Shown here: positions 1 to 8,649 of the stretch, piece by piece
Layout of the letters: the number at the start of each line of letters is the position of its first letter
How positions within the stretch are numbered: the first letter of the stretch is position 1
Source of the DNA: Nonomuraea cavernae
GTDB lineage: Bacteria > Actinomycetota > Actinomycetes > Streptosporangiales > Streptosporangiaceae
Assembly: GCF_014646355.1 (NCBI RefSeq)
Contig: NZ_BMNH01000023.1
Coordinates: forward strand, 62,001 to 126,000
Direction: 5' to 3'
DNA length: 64,000 nucleotides
The notes under the pieces: generated by a model
Database searches by the model: none
What the model was told of the DNA's origin: nothing
Seen by the model: the letters and a program-made list of their open reading frames with translations, nothing else
Program-made: the position numbers and the translations under genes

Positions 1-4
1 GGTC

Positions 5-1018
5 ATGTGGTGGCTGCGCACCCGCTCGATCGCGATGATGCTCGGTGTCGTGATGGTCGTCTCGATCGTGGCCACCCTGGCGGGCGTCGTGGCGATCACG
101 CTCAAAATGATCATCGACGGCTCGGTCAGGGACATCGTGCTCAGCGTCGTCGCGGTCGGCGGGCTGGTGGGTCTGGGGGTCGCGTTCGTGCTGGCCAGGC
201 GGGTCGTGGGCGAGAGCAGGCGGCTGGTCGCAGCCGTGCGCCACCTGCCCTTCGCCGCGCCGCGCGGCCTGCCGGCCGAGTTGCAGACCATCGCCAACAC
301 CCTGCAGGAGGCGTACGCCCGCGAAAGAGCGCTGGAAGGCGCCCGCCGCGAGCTGGTGGCCTGGGTGAGCCACGACCTGCGCACTCCGCTGGCCGGTATG
401 CGCGCCATGGCCGAGGCGCTGGAGGACGGGGTCGTGGCCGATCCCGAGACGGTCGGGCGCTACCACACGCAGATCAAGCTGGAGGTGGAGCGCCTGTCGG
501 CGATGGTGGACGACCTGTTCGAGCTCTCGCGCATCCACGCCGGGACGCTACGGCTCTCCCGGACCCGGATCGGGCTGGCCGACCTGGTGGCCGACACCCT
601 CGCCGGGGCCGAGCCGCTGGCCAGGGCCAAAGGGGTGCGCCTGACCGTGGCCGCCGCCGAGCCCGCGCCCGTGGAGGCCGACGCGGGAGCCCTGGGCCGG
701 GCCCTGGGCAACCTCGTGGTCAACGCCATCCGGCACACCCCGTCGGAACACGCGGTCGTGCTGCGGGCGGCGGTCGACTCCGGGATGGCCTGCCTGTCGG
801 TCTCGGACTGTTGTGGTGGGATACCGGCTGACGACCTGCCCCGGGTGTTCGACGTCGCCTTCCGAGGGGAGGCCGCGCGGACCCCGACGAAGGACGGCGG
901 GGCCGGGCTCGGGCTGGCGATCGCTCAGGGCATCGTGGAGGCCCATGACGGGATGATCGGCGTGGTCAACGAGGGCCCCGGCTGCCGGTTCGAGATCCGC
1001 CTCCCCCTGGTGGGCTGA
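5..1018 (+). CDS. Sensor histidine kinase of a two-component system
   Basis: Membrane sensor kinase that should autophosphorylate on His and pass the phosphate to a response regulator, presumably coded just left of the window. Two hydrophobic segments lie at about residues 9-33 and 43-64, followed by a short linker, the H-box (VSHDLRTPLAG, His about 123), an N-box (NLVVNAIRHTP) and a G2 box (GAGLGLAI). The G1 box reads DCCGGIP, with Cys where the family usually has the first Gly. The frame stays open to the window edge, so the start may lie upstream. At 337 residues the protein looks nearly complete. The signal sensed cannot be told; there is almost no extracytoplasmic loop. Confidence 0.88.
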   Translation: MWWLRTRSIAMMLGVVMVVSIVATLAGVVAITLKMIIDGSVRDIVLSVVAVGGLVGLGVAFVLARRVVGESRRLVAAVRHLPFAAPRGLPAELQTIANTLQEAYARERALEGARRELVAWVSHDLRTPLAGMRAMAEALEDGVVADPETVGRYHTQIKLEVERLSAMVDDLFELSRIHAGTLRLSRTRIGLADLVADTLAGAEPLARAKGVRLTVAAAEPAPVEADAGALGRALGNLVVNAIRHTPSEHAVVLRAAVDSGMACLSVSDCCGGIPADDLPRVFDVAFRGEAARTPTKDGGAGLGLAIAQGIVEAHDGMIGVVNEGPGCRFEIRLPLVG

Positions 1019-1049
1019 CACGGGTCGTCTTCGCGGCGGGTGCCGGTCT

Positions 1050-1454
1050 TCAGGCGGGCTCCGGCAGGATCGCGTCGGGCATCGAGCCGAACGACTCGGA
1101 CATCGCCCGGAACGTCGGGCAGGGCCAGCGCCACATGCAGCTCCGGCACCGCAGGATCGGATGGGCGGCGTCACTGGTGATGCCCCCCGCGTCGCGTGGC
1201 TGGTGCAGGTCGAGCAGGCGCAGCCCCAGCTCCGAGAACGCGAGCAGATTTTCGCGGGCGCCCGAGAGGAAGTCGAGGTCCTCGACCGCGAGCTTGGTGC
1301 TGACGGGTACGTAGCCCTCGTGGTTGACGAGGTCACGAAGGCGGCTCGCCTCGTCGTGCCACGAGGCGGCCTTGTCGGTGCGGATGAAGATGGTCTCCAG
1401 ATGTTCGCGGAGTCGTTGGCGCTGAGGATCTTCCGGTTGGTTGTCTGTGTTCAT
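1050..1454 (-). CDS. Hypothetical protein with a C-terminal Cys motif
   Basis: I do not recognise this as a named family. The 134-residue product is acidic and soluble, begins MNTDNQPEDP, and carries a C-x2-C-x5-C-P motif near residues 103-112 (CRSCMWRWPCPT). That motif resembles many small actinomycete proteins of unknown role and could bind a metal. An upstream in-frame start would add 35 Arg/Pro-rich residues that look non-coding, so the ATG at 1454 was chosen. It is convergent with the kinase gene to its left and stands alone on its strand. Confidence 0.6.
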   Translation of the reverse strand: MNTDNQPEDPQRQRLREHLETIFIRTDKAASWHDEASRLRDLVNHEGYVPVSTKLAVEDLDFLSGARENLLAFSELGLRLLDLHQPRDAGGITSDAAHPILRCRSCMWRWPCPTFRAMSESFGSMPDAILPEPA

Positions 1455-1677
1455 TGATACGCGGGCCCGTGGGTCTCGGCCCCAGCCCCTCCTTCGCGGT
1501 GAGGTGGTGACCGGATGCGGGAGGTGCCGAGCCGCCCCTTCCGGCCATACCGGTGTCACAACGTCAAGCTTCGCGTACTCTGCGTTGCCGCGAAGCCTAA
1601 ACGGATGACAAAAAGCTGTGGTTCCCCTATCGGCGTGACAACGTGACCGGAAGGCTCGTCGCCGCTAGCCTGCCCCT

Positions 1678-2025
1678 GTGGAGCTCAAGGTCTCGACTCG
1701 ATCACATGCCGGCCATGCACTCGTTGCGATCACCGGCGAAATCGACCTCTATACGGCACCCCACCTGCAGTCCGAGTTCACTCGGCTGCTGCAGGAGGGG
1801 CCCAGCCGCGTGGTCATCGACATGTCCGCCGTGGATTTCTGCGATTCCACGGGGATGAACGTCCTGCTGTCCGCGCTCAAACGCATGAAGGAGCAGGGAG
1901 GCGCGCTGGACGTCGCCGCCCCTCGCCCCGCCGTGCGCAAGATCCTGCAGGTCACCGGCCTCGACTCGGTCTTCACCGTGCACGACGAGGTGCCGCAGGA
2001 GTTCCTCATCGCCGAGGGATCATGA
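1678..2025 (+). CDS. STAS-domain anti-sigma factor antagonist
   Basis: A 115-residue single STAS domain protein of the SpoIIAA/BldG/RsbV class. Such proteins bind a kinase-type anti-sigma factor and release the sigma factor when dephosphorylated. The phospho-acceptor loop is visible as VDFCDSTGM, with Ser57 as the probable phosphorylation site. The start is GTG, and the first strand (ELKVSTRSHAG) fits the family. No anti-sigma kinase gene is adjacent, so the partner must be coded elsewhere. The next gene follows after 43 bases on the same strand, but its function (glycosyl transfer) suggests no direct link. Confidence 0.88.
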   Translation: MELKVSTRSHAGHALVAITGEIDLYTAPHLQSEFTRLLQEGPSRVVIDMSAVDFCDSTGMNVLLSALKRMKEQGGALDVAAPRPAVRKILQVTGLDSVFTVHDEVPQEFLIAEGS

Positions 2026-2068
2026 CGGCGGCCCGACACGGCGGGGCGGTCCACCCGAGAAGCGAGGC

Positions 2069-2794
2069 GTGGTGAGCGACACAGCGGTGATCGTCCCGGC
2101 CAAGGACGAGGCGGACCGGATCGGCGCCACCGTCACGGCCGCCCTCACCCTGCCGGGCGTCGACCTCGTCGTGGTGGTCGACGACGGTTCGACCGACCAG
2201 ACGGGCAGGGTGGCGCGGGCCGCGGGGGCCCGGGTGATCCGCCACAGCCGCAACCGCGGCAAGGCGGCCGCCATGGAGTCGGGTGCGGAGGCCGTGCGGC
2301 TGCTCGACGGAGACGTCCCGCGCCACTTAGTCTTCCTCGACGCCGACCTCGGGAAGACCGCCCAGGCCGCGACCGCGCTGATCGAGCCGGTGCGTGAGGG
2401 CAGGGCCGACATGACCATCGCCGTCTTCGCCACCCGGGTCAAGCTCGGTGGCCACGGCATGGTCGTCAGGCTCTCGCGCGACGGCATCCGCCGTGCCACC
2501 GGGTTCGAGGTGACGCAGCCGCTCAACGGCCAGCGCTGCCTGACCCGTGACGCCTTCGAGGCGGCCCGCCCGCTGGCCCACGGCTTCGGCGTGGAGACCG
2601 GCCTGACCATCGACCTCCTGCGCAAGGGCTATCGCGTGACGGAGGTCGAGGTGGAGATGGGGCATCGGGCGACGGGCACCGACTGGCACGCCCAGCTTCA
2701 CCGCGCCCGTCAACTGCGTGATGTGGCGCTCGCTCTCGCTACCCGAGAGCCGGTAATCGCCCAAAACCTCAACAAACTCCGCCCCAAGCGCTGA
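2069..2794 (+). CDS. Family 2 glycosyltransferase
   Basis: A 241-residue GT-A fold transferase resembling glucosyl-3-phosphoglycerate synthases and dolichyl-phosphate sugar synthases. It shows the N-terminal nucleotide-sugar strand (AVIVPAKDEADRI), the VVDDGSTDQT motif and a DxD-type metal motif in FLDADLGKT. There are no membrane segments, so it should act at the cytoplasmic face. It starts with tandem GTG codons; either may be used. Together with the two mannosyltransferases downstream it may serve envelope lipoglycan synthesis by making a polyprenyl-phosphate sugar or priming an acceptor. Donor and acceptor cannot be assigned from sequence. Confidence 0.8.
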   Translation: MVSDTAVIVPAKDEADRIGATVTAALTLPGVDLVVVVDDGSTDQTGRVARAAGARVIRHSRNRGKAAAMESGAEAVRLLDGDVPRHLVFLDADLGKTAQAATALIEPVREGRADMTIAVFATRVKLGGHGMVVRLSRDGIRRATGFEVTQPLNGQRCLTRDAFEAARPLAHGFGVETGLTIDLLRKGYRVTEVEVEMGHRATGTDWHAQLHRARQLRDVALALATREPVIAQNLNKLRPKR

Positions 2795-2857
2795 TCCTTG
2801 CCCGGCAAACCAGGCAAACACCGGACTGACCGGTCAAGTGCGGCGTCTGTGGCGGAG

Positions 2858-2866
2858 TTATCCACA
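2858..2866 (+). promoter_or_regulatory. Single DnaA-box match
   Basis: A perfect match to the general bacterial DnaA box TTATCCACA lies in the short non-coding stretch before the mannosyltransferase gene. A single 9-mer may be chance. It is noted because a second, clustered set occurs near 47.8 kb. Confidence 0.3.
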
Positions 2867-2917
2867 GGCTGGGGATGGGCGGCGTGAGCGTTGTGGCGAG
2901 TGTGCTGGAATTTGCGG

Positions 2918-4957
2918 GTGACTTCGGAGACGCGGAGCGGCCGGTCGTCCTGGCTGCTCCCGAGGCTCGCCATGGCGGCGATCGGCGGCTCGATCCTGCT
3001 GACGACGGGTCTCGGCCTGCTCGGGCCGTCCGCCGTCGTCCCCGCCCTCGGCGGCCCCGCCTGGCACCCGCCCTACTCCCTGGCCCTCCAGCCCAGCGCC
3101 CATCTCGTGGTCGCCCTGGCCGTGGCGGCCCTGCTCCTCGGCGGCCTGGGCCTCCTCGGGGCTCTCCTCGCCATTCGCGACATCCCGCCGGCCAGCAGGA
3201 TTTCCGGCCCTCGTGGCGGCAGCGGGGGCGCTTCGGCTGATCCGGGTGGCGCCGCCACCCCTAGCGCCGGTCATCCGGGCAGTGCCGTCACACCCGACGC
3301 CGGTCATCAGGGCGACGCCGGTCATCAGGGCGGCGCGGGTCATCAGGGCGACGCCGGTCATCAGGGCGGCGCGGGTCATCAGGGCGGCGCGGGTCATCAG
3401 GGCGGCGCGGGTCATCCGGGGGGCACCGGCCATCAGGGCAGTGTCGGTCTTCCGGGCGGCGTCGGCGACCTCGCGTCGGGCTCCGGCTCAACTGGGGGGA
3501 CGCCGGGCGGGCCCGGCACGCGGGGAACGGCCGGGGTGTGGGGCCGATGGCGGGGGCTGCCGTCCGCGCGGGTTCTCGTGCTCGTGGGCTGCGTCGCCGC
3601 CGGCGTGCTCGCGTTCCTGCCGCCGTCGGGGTCGGGCGATCATCTCAACTACGCCGCCTACGGGCGCATGGTGGTCCTCGGTGTCGACCCCTACACCCAT
3701 GGTGCGGTCGATCTCAGCGGCGACCCGGTCGCCGACGCCGTCGAGGCGCCGTGGCGTGAGGAGCCGAGCGTCTACGGCCCCGTCGCGACCGCCGTGCAGG
3801 CCCTGGCGAGCTGGGTCGGCGGCGACTCGGTCAGGCTCACCATCTTCGTGCTGGCCCTGTTCAACGCCGGGGCGTTCATCGTGACCGGCCTGCTGATCGA
3901 CCGCTTCACCAGGGACGATCCCGCCAGGCGGCTGCGCGCGGCCCTGCTGTGGACGGCCAATCCGCTCCTGCTCTACCAACTGGTCGCCGGCATGCACGTC
4001 GACACGCTGGCCATCGCGTGCATGGTGGCGGCGCTGCTCGCCCGCGGGCGTCCGGTCGGCTCGGGGCTGCTTCTCGGGGCCGGCGTGGCCATCAAGCTCA
4101 ACGCGGGGCTGGTCGCCCTCGGGCTCGCCTGGGAGCTGCGCCGCCGGCCGGGCCGCCTGGCGCTGATGGCAGGGGCCGCCGTGGCGGTGGTGGTGGTCGG
4201 CTACGCCGTCGTGGGGGCCGACGCCGTCGCCCCGGTGACCCGCACCAGCAAGGCCGTCTCGCACGCCTCGTTCTGGAAGCTGGTCCAGGGGTGGTTGCAG
4301 GAGATCGTGGGGGTGGGCAGCGCCTACCGTGGCGAGATCCAGATCGGCTCGCTGCTCGTGCTCGCGCTGGTGGCCTGGTCACTGTTCCGCCTGGCGTCGC
4401 GCGCCCCCGGCATGGGCTCGCCGGTCCCGTCCATCGGCGCGGCGCGGGGTGGGTCGCCCTCGGCCGGCGCCGGGCGGGGTTGGGCGCAGTCATCCGCCGG
4501 GGTCGAGCGAGGTGGGGCGCCGTCCTCGGCCGGCGCCGGGCGGGGTGGATCGCCGTCATCCGCCGATGCCGGGCGGGGTGGGCCGACGCTGTCGGCCGGT
4601 GGGGGGCGGGGGGAGTTGCCCGCCGAGGTCGTGGCGGCCGTGCTGGTCTGTGCCTACGTGTTCGCGACGCCGTACGTGCTGCCCTGGTATGACGGGCTGG
4701 CGTTCGCGATGCTCGCGCTGGTGACCGCCTCGGCGCTGGACGGGTTCCTCGTGGTGCACTTACTCGTGCTGTCGCTCGCCTACCTGCCGGCGCGGGTCGT
4801 GGGGCAGCCACAGGACCTCGAGTGGTTGAGGACCGTCGTCAGGGCTCAGGTTGTTCCGTGGTTGCTGTTGGCGCTGACGGTTGGCCTGGTGTGGTGGGCT
4901 TGGCGAGCCGCAGGGCGCGTACGGAGGCGGCCAGAGCCAGCGGCACCGCCACGGTGA
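2918..4957 (+). CDS. MptA/B-like polyprenol-phosphomannose mannosyltransferase
   Basis: Large multi-pass GT-C protein (about 679 residues) similar to actinobacterial alpha-1,6-mannosyltransferases that extend lipomannan from polyprenyl-phosphate-mannose outside the membrane. The early extracytoplasmic loop contains GDHLNYAAYGRMV and DPYTHG, as in MptA/MptB, followed by about ten hydrophobic helices. Two low-complexity insertions are odd: a collagen-like (GHQGGA)n stretch in the first loop and a Gly/Ser/Arg-rich 11-residue repeat near residue 510. They presumably form flexible extracytoplasmic or cytoplasmic loops. The start is uncertain: GTG at 2918 gives MTSETRSGRSS before the first helix, while TTG at 2891 is also in frame. 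Its 3' end overlaps the convergent gene by 119 bases. Confidence 0.78.
   Translation: MTSETRSGRSSWLLPRLAMAAIGGSILLTTGLGLLGPSAVVPALGGPAWHPPYSLALQPSAHLVVALAVAALLLGGLGLLGALLAIRDIPPASRISGPRGGSGGASADPGGAATPSAGHPGSAVTPDAGHQGDAGHQGGAGHQGDAGHQGGAGHQGGAGHQGGAGHPGGTGHQGSVGLPGGVGDLASGSGSTGGTPGGPGTRGTAGVWGRWRGLPSARVLVLVGCVAAGVLAFLPPSGSGDHLNYAAYGRMVVLGVDPYTHGAVDLSGDPVADAVEAPWREEPSVYGPVATAVQALASWVGGDSVRLTIFVLALFNAGAFIVTGLLIDRFTRDDPARRLRAALLWTANPLLLYQLVAGMHVDTLAIACMVAALLARGRPVGSGLLLGAGVAIKLNAGLVALGLAWELRRRPGRLALMAGAAVAVVVVGYAVVGADAVAPVTRTSKAVSHASFWKLVQGWLQEIVGVGSAYRGEIQIGSLLVLALVAWSLFRLASRAPGMGSPVPSIGAARGGSPSAGAGRGWAQSSAGVERGGAPSSAGAGRGGSPSSADAGRGGPTLSAGGGRGELPAEVVAAVLVCAYVFATPYVLPWYDGLAFAMLALVTASALDGFLVVHLLVLSLAYLPARVVGQPQDLEWLRTVVRAQVVPWLLLALTVGLVWWAWRAAGRVRRRPEPAAPPR
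3301..3444 (+). repeat. In-frame 18/36-bp minisatellite (collagen-like loop)
   Basis: Tandem units of 18 bases code Gly-His-Gln-Gly-Gly-Ala, alternating with an Asp variant so that the higher-order period is 36 bases. All copies stay in frame inside the mannosyltransferase gene. Degenerate copies extend on both sides. Confidence 0.85.
4441..4615 (+). repeat. In-frame 33-bp degenerate repeat
   Basis: About five degenerate copies of an 11-codon unit (typified by GGAPSSAGAGR and GGSPSSADAGR) form the second low-complexity insertion in the mannosyltransferase. Codon-level similarity between copies suggests growth by slippage. Confidence 0.7.
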
Positions 4958-7199
4958 GGGCCATGGCCGGGATGGCGATGCCCGAGTCGTTGATCAGAAA
5001 ACCGACGAAGGCGCAGGTGAGGGCGCCCAGCAGACCGGCGCGGAGCGACGGCGCGGCGGCGTAGGCCTGGCCGAGCGCCGAGGCGCCCCAGCGCGACGGG
5101 CGGTCGAGCACCAGGAAGAGGAAGGCGATGGCGACGAGCGAGAGGAGGGTCAGCGACCAGTTCCCCACGGTCACGCCGATCATGGCGCCGAACTTACGCG
5201 TGATGACAGTCCAGGCCTGGCCGTCGATGATCTGCTGGACGAAGTTGCCCAGGTGGGTCCGCTGGGTGACCGGGCGCAGCCAGTCGAAGACGGCGATCCC
5301 GCCGATGAGCACGATGCCCGCGAGAGCGACCAGCAGCAGCTTGACCAGGGAGACCCGGCGTCCGTAGAGCATGATCAGGAAGACGGCGAACCCGATCACG
5401 AAGGCGGGCACGCCACCGAAGTCCGCGCCCCACGACGGCCAGCCGTCGGCGAAGATCGCCAGCGCGCCGTAGGCCCCGCAGGCCAGCACCACGACGAGCC
5501 GGGTGGTCCCTCGGCCGAGCAGCCACTGGGCCAGGCCGGCCAGGCCGAGGATGGTCCCGGTCGCGTAGACGGCGAAGGCGATGTTGCTGAAGCCGTAGAA
5601 CCTGCCACCGGTGACCGGCTCGTAGCCGGTCACGGCGTTCACCTGCAGCGTCGAGCCGGTCATCACGTCGAGGAGCAACGCCACCGACGTCACGCCCGCG
5701 ACCACGGTGAGGGGGCCGAGCACATGCCCGCGCCAGGGGCCGGCGAACGCCAGCGCGCTGATCAGCCCGGCGATCACGAGGATCGTCACGATGAGCGCGA
5801 GCATCGGAGCCGGCAGGCTCCACCAGGGCACCAGTTGGGCGAGGAACGTGGAGACGGCGACGGACCCGCTGACCACGGCCACGACCTGGACCGTGGCCAG
5901 CAGCCGGGAGGTGCTCGCGGTCTCCTGGACGGGCGACGACGCCGAGTCGCGGCGGCGGCGCAGGGCCAGCGCGGCGAAGACGTAGAAGAGCAGCTGCACT
6001 GTGACGAAGACCGCGAAGAACGGGCCGCGCACCTCCCGCAGCACCTGGCTGGCCAGATCGCCGTCGGCCAGCTCCTCGACCGTCTCGGCGGGCGTCGCCG
6101 GCGCGGGACCGTCGCTCCGCCAGGGCCGCCCGACGACCTCGCGCGGCGCGTCGAGGCCGAGCGCCGCGATCGCGGTCGCGGTCAGGTCGGTGATCGTGAC
6201 CAGGGCGTCCTGCCGGGTGGACATCGCGGTGAGGTGCCCGTGCCCGTACGTCCCGCCCTCCGGGGAGGGGCCGGTGGCCAGCGCGACGTGCAGGTGGGCG
6301 TTCGGGGTCACGTCGGAGACGCCCGCCACCAGCACGGTGGTGCCGGCCGGCAGACGGGTGAGCAGGGCGCCGATCCGGCGGTCCGCCTCGGCCACGGCCG
6401 CCTTCCTGGCCGCCGCCGGCATCGAGGCCGGCACGCCGTACTCGTCCAGTGGCCGACCGGCCCAGGCGGTGGCCAGCTCGGGGACGTCGAGAACGATCAG
6501 GTGGTAAGGGGTGAGGTCAGGCAGCGATTCGGGATTGTGGACGTATCTGGCGATGTTCCCGGCCTTGTCGGCAGCGGCGAGGGCCGCGCCCGGGCCGATG
6601 GCGGCCACCTTCCCGCCGGCGTCGGCGACGAGCTGCCCGAGAGCGCCCAGCTGGGCGTCGTAGCCCGTCTCCGGCTGGTGAGCGGCCAGCTCCGCCCACC
6701 CCGGCACCGTGGCGCCCTCCCCGTCGGGCCGGGGATCCGGGATCGCCGGGCACCCCTTGCCCGGCGTCCCCGCCCGTTGGCCCGCCGAGACGGTGAGCCA
6801 GCCGGACATCGGGCAGGTGATGCCGCGATCCGGAGGCGGCACGGCCCGGGTCGACAGCGAGGCCGATCCGCCCTCGGAGACGAGCCTCCACAGGTGAGGC
6901 GTGCGCGTTGGGTCGAGGTCGCTCCACTCGAGGCCGGGCACCCCGACGAGCGCCACCCGCCCCTGGGGAGCTGCCAGGGAGGCGGCCTGTGCGGCGCCGG
7001 GCGACAGGAGGACGGCCAGGACGACGCCCAGCAGGGCGCTGAGGGCCCGCGAGACCTGGCCGACCGCATCCCGGGCCGTCGGCCGTGCGAGACGGGGGGC
7101 CGCATCCCGGGCCGTCGGCCGTACGAGACCGGGGGCCGCACTCCGTGCCGTCGCCGGCCGTACGGGACCGGAGGGCGCACGGAAGGTGACGTGCGGCAT
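4839..7199 (-). CDS. Multi-pass membrane protein with alkaline-phosphatase-like ectodomain
   Basis: About 786 residues. A cleavable or anchor signal (LLGVVLAVLLSPGAAQA, around residues 53-70) precedes a roughly 300-residue extracytoplasmic domain resembling the alkaline phosphatase/sulfatase superfamily (VALVGVPGLEWSDLD near its start, VSDVTPNAHLHVAL and GTYGHGHLTAMSTRQ near its end). About ten membrane helices follow. I read it as an uncharacterised actinobacterial membrane protein, possibly processing phosphorylated envelope glycans made by its glycosyltransferase neighbours (inference). The start MPHVTFRAPSG was chosen for its GGGGGTC ribosome-binding stretch and because longer forms would cross the divergent gene. 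The N-terminus holds a 36-bp repeat. Confidence 0.72.
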   Translation of the reverse strand: MPHVTFRAPSGPVRPATARSAAPGLVRPTARDAAPRLARPTARDAVGQVSRALSALLGVVLAVLLSPGAAQAASLAAPQGRVALVGVPGLEWSDLDPTRTPHLWRLVSEGGSASLSTRAVPPPDRGITCPMSGWLTVSAGQRAGTPGKGCPAIPDPRPDGEGATVPGWAELAAHQPETGYDAQLGALGQLVADAGGKVAAIGPGAALAAADKAGNIARYVHNPESLPDLTPYHLIVLDVPELATAWAGRPLDEYGVPASMPAAARKAAVAEADRRIGALLTRLPAGTTVLVAGVSDVTPNAHLHVALATGPSPEGGTYGHGHLTAMSTRQDALVTITDLTATAIAALGLDAPREVVGRPWRSDGPAPATPAETVEELADGDLASQVLREVRGPFFAVFVTVQLLFYVFAALALRRRRDSASSPVQETASTSRLLATVQVVAVVSGSVAVSTFLAQLVPWWSLPAPMLALIVTILVIAGLISALAFAGPWRGHVLGPLTVVAGVTSVALLLDVMTGSTLQVNAVTGYEPVTGGRFYGFSNIAFAVYATGTILGLAGLAQWLLGRGTTRLVVVLACGAYGALAIFADGWPSWGADFGGVPAFVIGFAVFLIMLYGRRVSLVKLLLVALAGIVLIGGIAVFDWLRPVTQRTHLGNFVQQIIDGQAWTVITRKFGAMIGVTVGNWSLTLLSLVAIAFLFLVLDRPSRWGASALGQAYAAAPSLRAGLLGALTCAFVGFLINDSGIAIPAMALTVAVPLALAASVRALRLAKPTTPGQPSAPTATTEQPEP
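7064..7171 (-). repeat. 36-bp tandem repeat in signal-peptide region
   Basis: Two near-identical 36-base copies begin at 7064 and 7100, and a degenerate third begins at 7136. They code a 12-residue unit (about RPTARDAAPRLA) ahead of the signal sequence of the phosphatase-like membrane protein. Confidence 0.85.
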
Positions 7200-7278
7200 G
7201 TGCGAGACCCCCAGGGTGGTGCTTCTTGGATCAACCGGCGTGCTTCGATCAGGCAGAGCCACGGTAACGTGCCACACC

Positions 7279-8487
7279 GTGACAGGTGGCGACGAGCCGT
7301 CGATCCGGCGGCAATGGTGGGCGTGGGCGCTCGCGGTCCTGGTCATCGCGGTGGCCGTGGCGCCCCTGGTGCGGCACTGGCTGACCAATCCCGACGACCA
7401 GCGCCTGGTCGACCTCGACGTCTACCGCACCGGCGGGCAGATGATCCTCGAGGGCCGCTCTGTCTACGAGTTCTTCACGCCCGCGCCGCAGCTGCTCCCG
7501 TTCACCTACCCGCCGATCGCGGCGATGCTGGCCGCGCTGCTCGCGAAACTGTCGTGGGAGAGCGCCCAGTGGGTGTGGACCGTCGGCGTCTACGTGGCGC
7601 TCGGCGTCGCCGTGGCCTACTCCTTCCGCAAGGTGCTGGGCAGGCACGCGCCGTGGGTGTTCGCGTTCCTGATGGTGGCGTGCGCCTATCTGATGCCGAT
7701 CCGCGACCAGGTGCGGTTCGGCCAGGTCGACATCCTGCTCGTGGCGCTGTGCCTGGCCGACTGCGTGGCGAGGCGGCCGTGGTGGCCGCGTGGGTTCCTG
7801 ATCGGGCTGGCGACCGCGGTGAAGCTCACACCGGGTGTCTTCCTCATCTATCTGATGGTGACGCGGCAGTGGCGGACGTTCTTCATGGCGGCGTTCACGA
7901 CGGCGCTGCTCACGCTGCTGCCGTTCGCGGTGATCCCGCAGGACGCCGCCGACTTCTGGTTCTCGGCCCTGCTCGACCCCGAACGGCTGGGCGCCAACGC
8001 CGCCACCACCAACCAGTCCATCCGCGGCATGCTGATCCGCCTCTACCTTCCCGACGCGCTGACGACCGCGCTCTGGCTGGCGCTGGTGGCGCTCGTCGGC
8101 TGGTACGGCTTCCGCGGCGCGGCGCGGGCGAAGGACCCGGTCGTGGCGGTCGGGCTGGTCGGGCTGATGGCGGTGCTGCTGTCGCCGGTCGCCTGGATCC
8201 ACCACCTGGCCTGGGTGGTCGTGGTGCTCGGCGCGCTCGTGGGGGACGGTCGCGACCCGGTCAGGCTCCGGGTGGCCACCGGGGTGTGGCTCTACTATGT
8301 GCTGCCGATCCCGTGGTGGGGGGTCGCGTTGAAGGCGGCGGAGATCCCGCTCGTCAGCCCGATCCTGGGCAAGATCGTGCAGAACGCCTACGGGCTGGGC
8401 GCCGTGGCGCTGGTCTGGCTGCTGGCGTCGTGGCTGCCCGCCCGGCGCGCGGAAGCGGTGACCCCCCGGGTGACGGCATTGAGCTGA
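7279..8487 (+). CDS. GT87-type polyprenyl-phosphate-mannose mannosyltransferase
   Basis: A 402-residue integral membrane GT-C protein of the DUF2029/GT87 family, whose members add alpha-1,2-mannose branches from polyprenyl-phosphate-mannose to actinobacterial lipomannan-type glycans. The first extracytoplasmic loop carries the acidic motif region VDLDVYRTGGQM with the family Asp residues, followed by FTYPPIAAM and eight to ten helices. GTG at 7279 was chosen: it leads into VTGGDEPSIRRQWW just before the first helix and leaves 79 bases to the divergent phosphatase-like gene. The two genes and the upstream MptA/B-like gene probably belong to one glycan pathway (inference). Confidence 0.85.
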   Translation: MTGGDEPSIRRQWWAWALAVLVIAVAVAPLVRHWLTNPDDQRLVDLDVYRTGGQMILEGRSVYEFFTPAPQLLPFTYPPIAAMLAALLAKLSWESAQWVWTVGVYVALGVAVAYSFRKVLGRHAPWVFAFLMVACAYLMPIRDQVRFGQVDILLVALCLADCVARRPWWPRGFLIGLATAVKLTPGVFLIYLMVTRQWRTFFMAAFTTALLTLLPFAVIPQDAADFWFSALLDPERLGANAATTNQSIRGMLIRLYLPDALTTALWLALVALVGWYGFRGAARAKDPVVAVGLVGLMAVLLSPVAWIHHLAWVVVVLGALVGDGRDPVRLRVATGVWLYYVLPIPWWGVALKAAEIPLVSPILGKIVQNAYGLGAVALVWLLASWLPARRAEAVTPRVTALS

Positions 8488-8649
8488 CCTCGATCAACGG
8501 CCGTTCCGAGACCCGCACCTACGTGCGCGCGGTGATTGGGCGGCCGCTGGCGCCGGAAAGGAGGAGGCGGTGCGGGCCGGCCGTCTCGGGTTGGGACCGG
8601 TCATCACGAAGTCGCGCGTAGCTCGCCAACCTGCGGATACTCTGTAGCC

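Noticed and set aside
1568..1596. Inverted repeat GCTTCGCG / CGCGAAGC
   Set aside because: Arms are only 8 bp with a 13-base loop in GC-rich DNA, so chance is likely; no link to a start or stop site.
2858..2866. Replication origin near 2.86 kb
   Set aside because: Only one DnaA box is present and dnaA, dnaN or rpmH are not nearby.
4881..8621. Very long open frame on the plus strand antisense to the phosphatase-like gene
   Set aside because: It is rich in Arg, Gly, Gln and His, runs antisense to genes with clear domains and ignores their boundaries. It is a GC-driven shadow.
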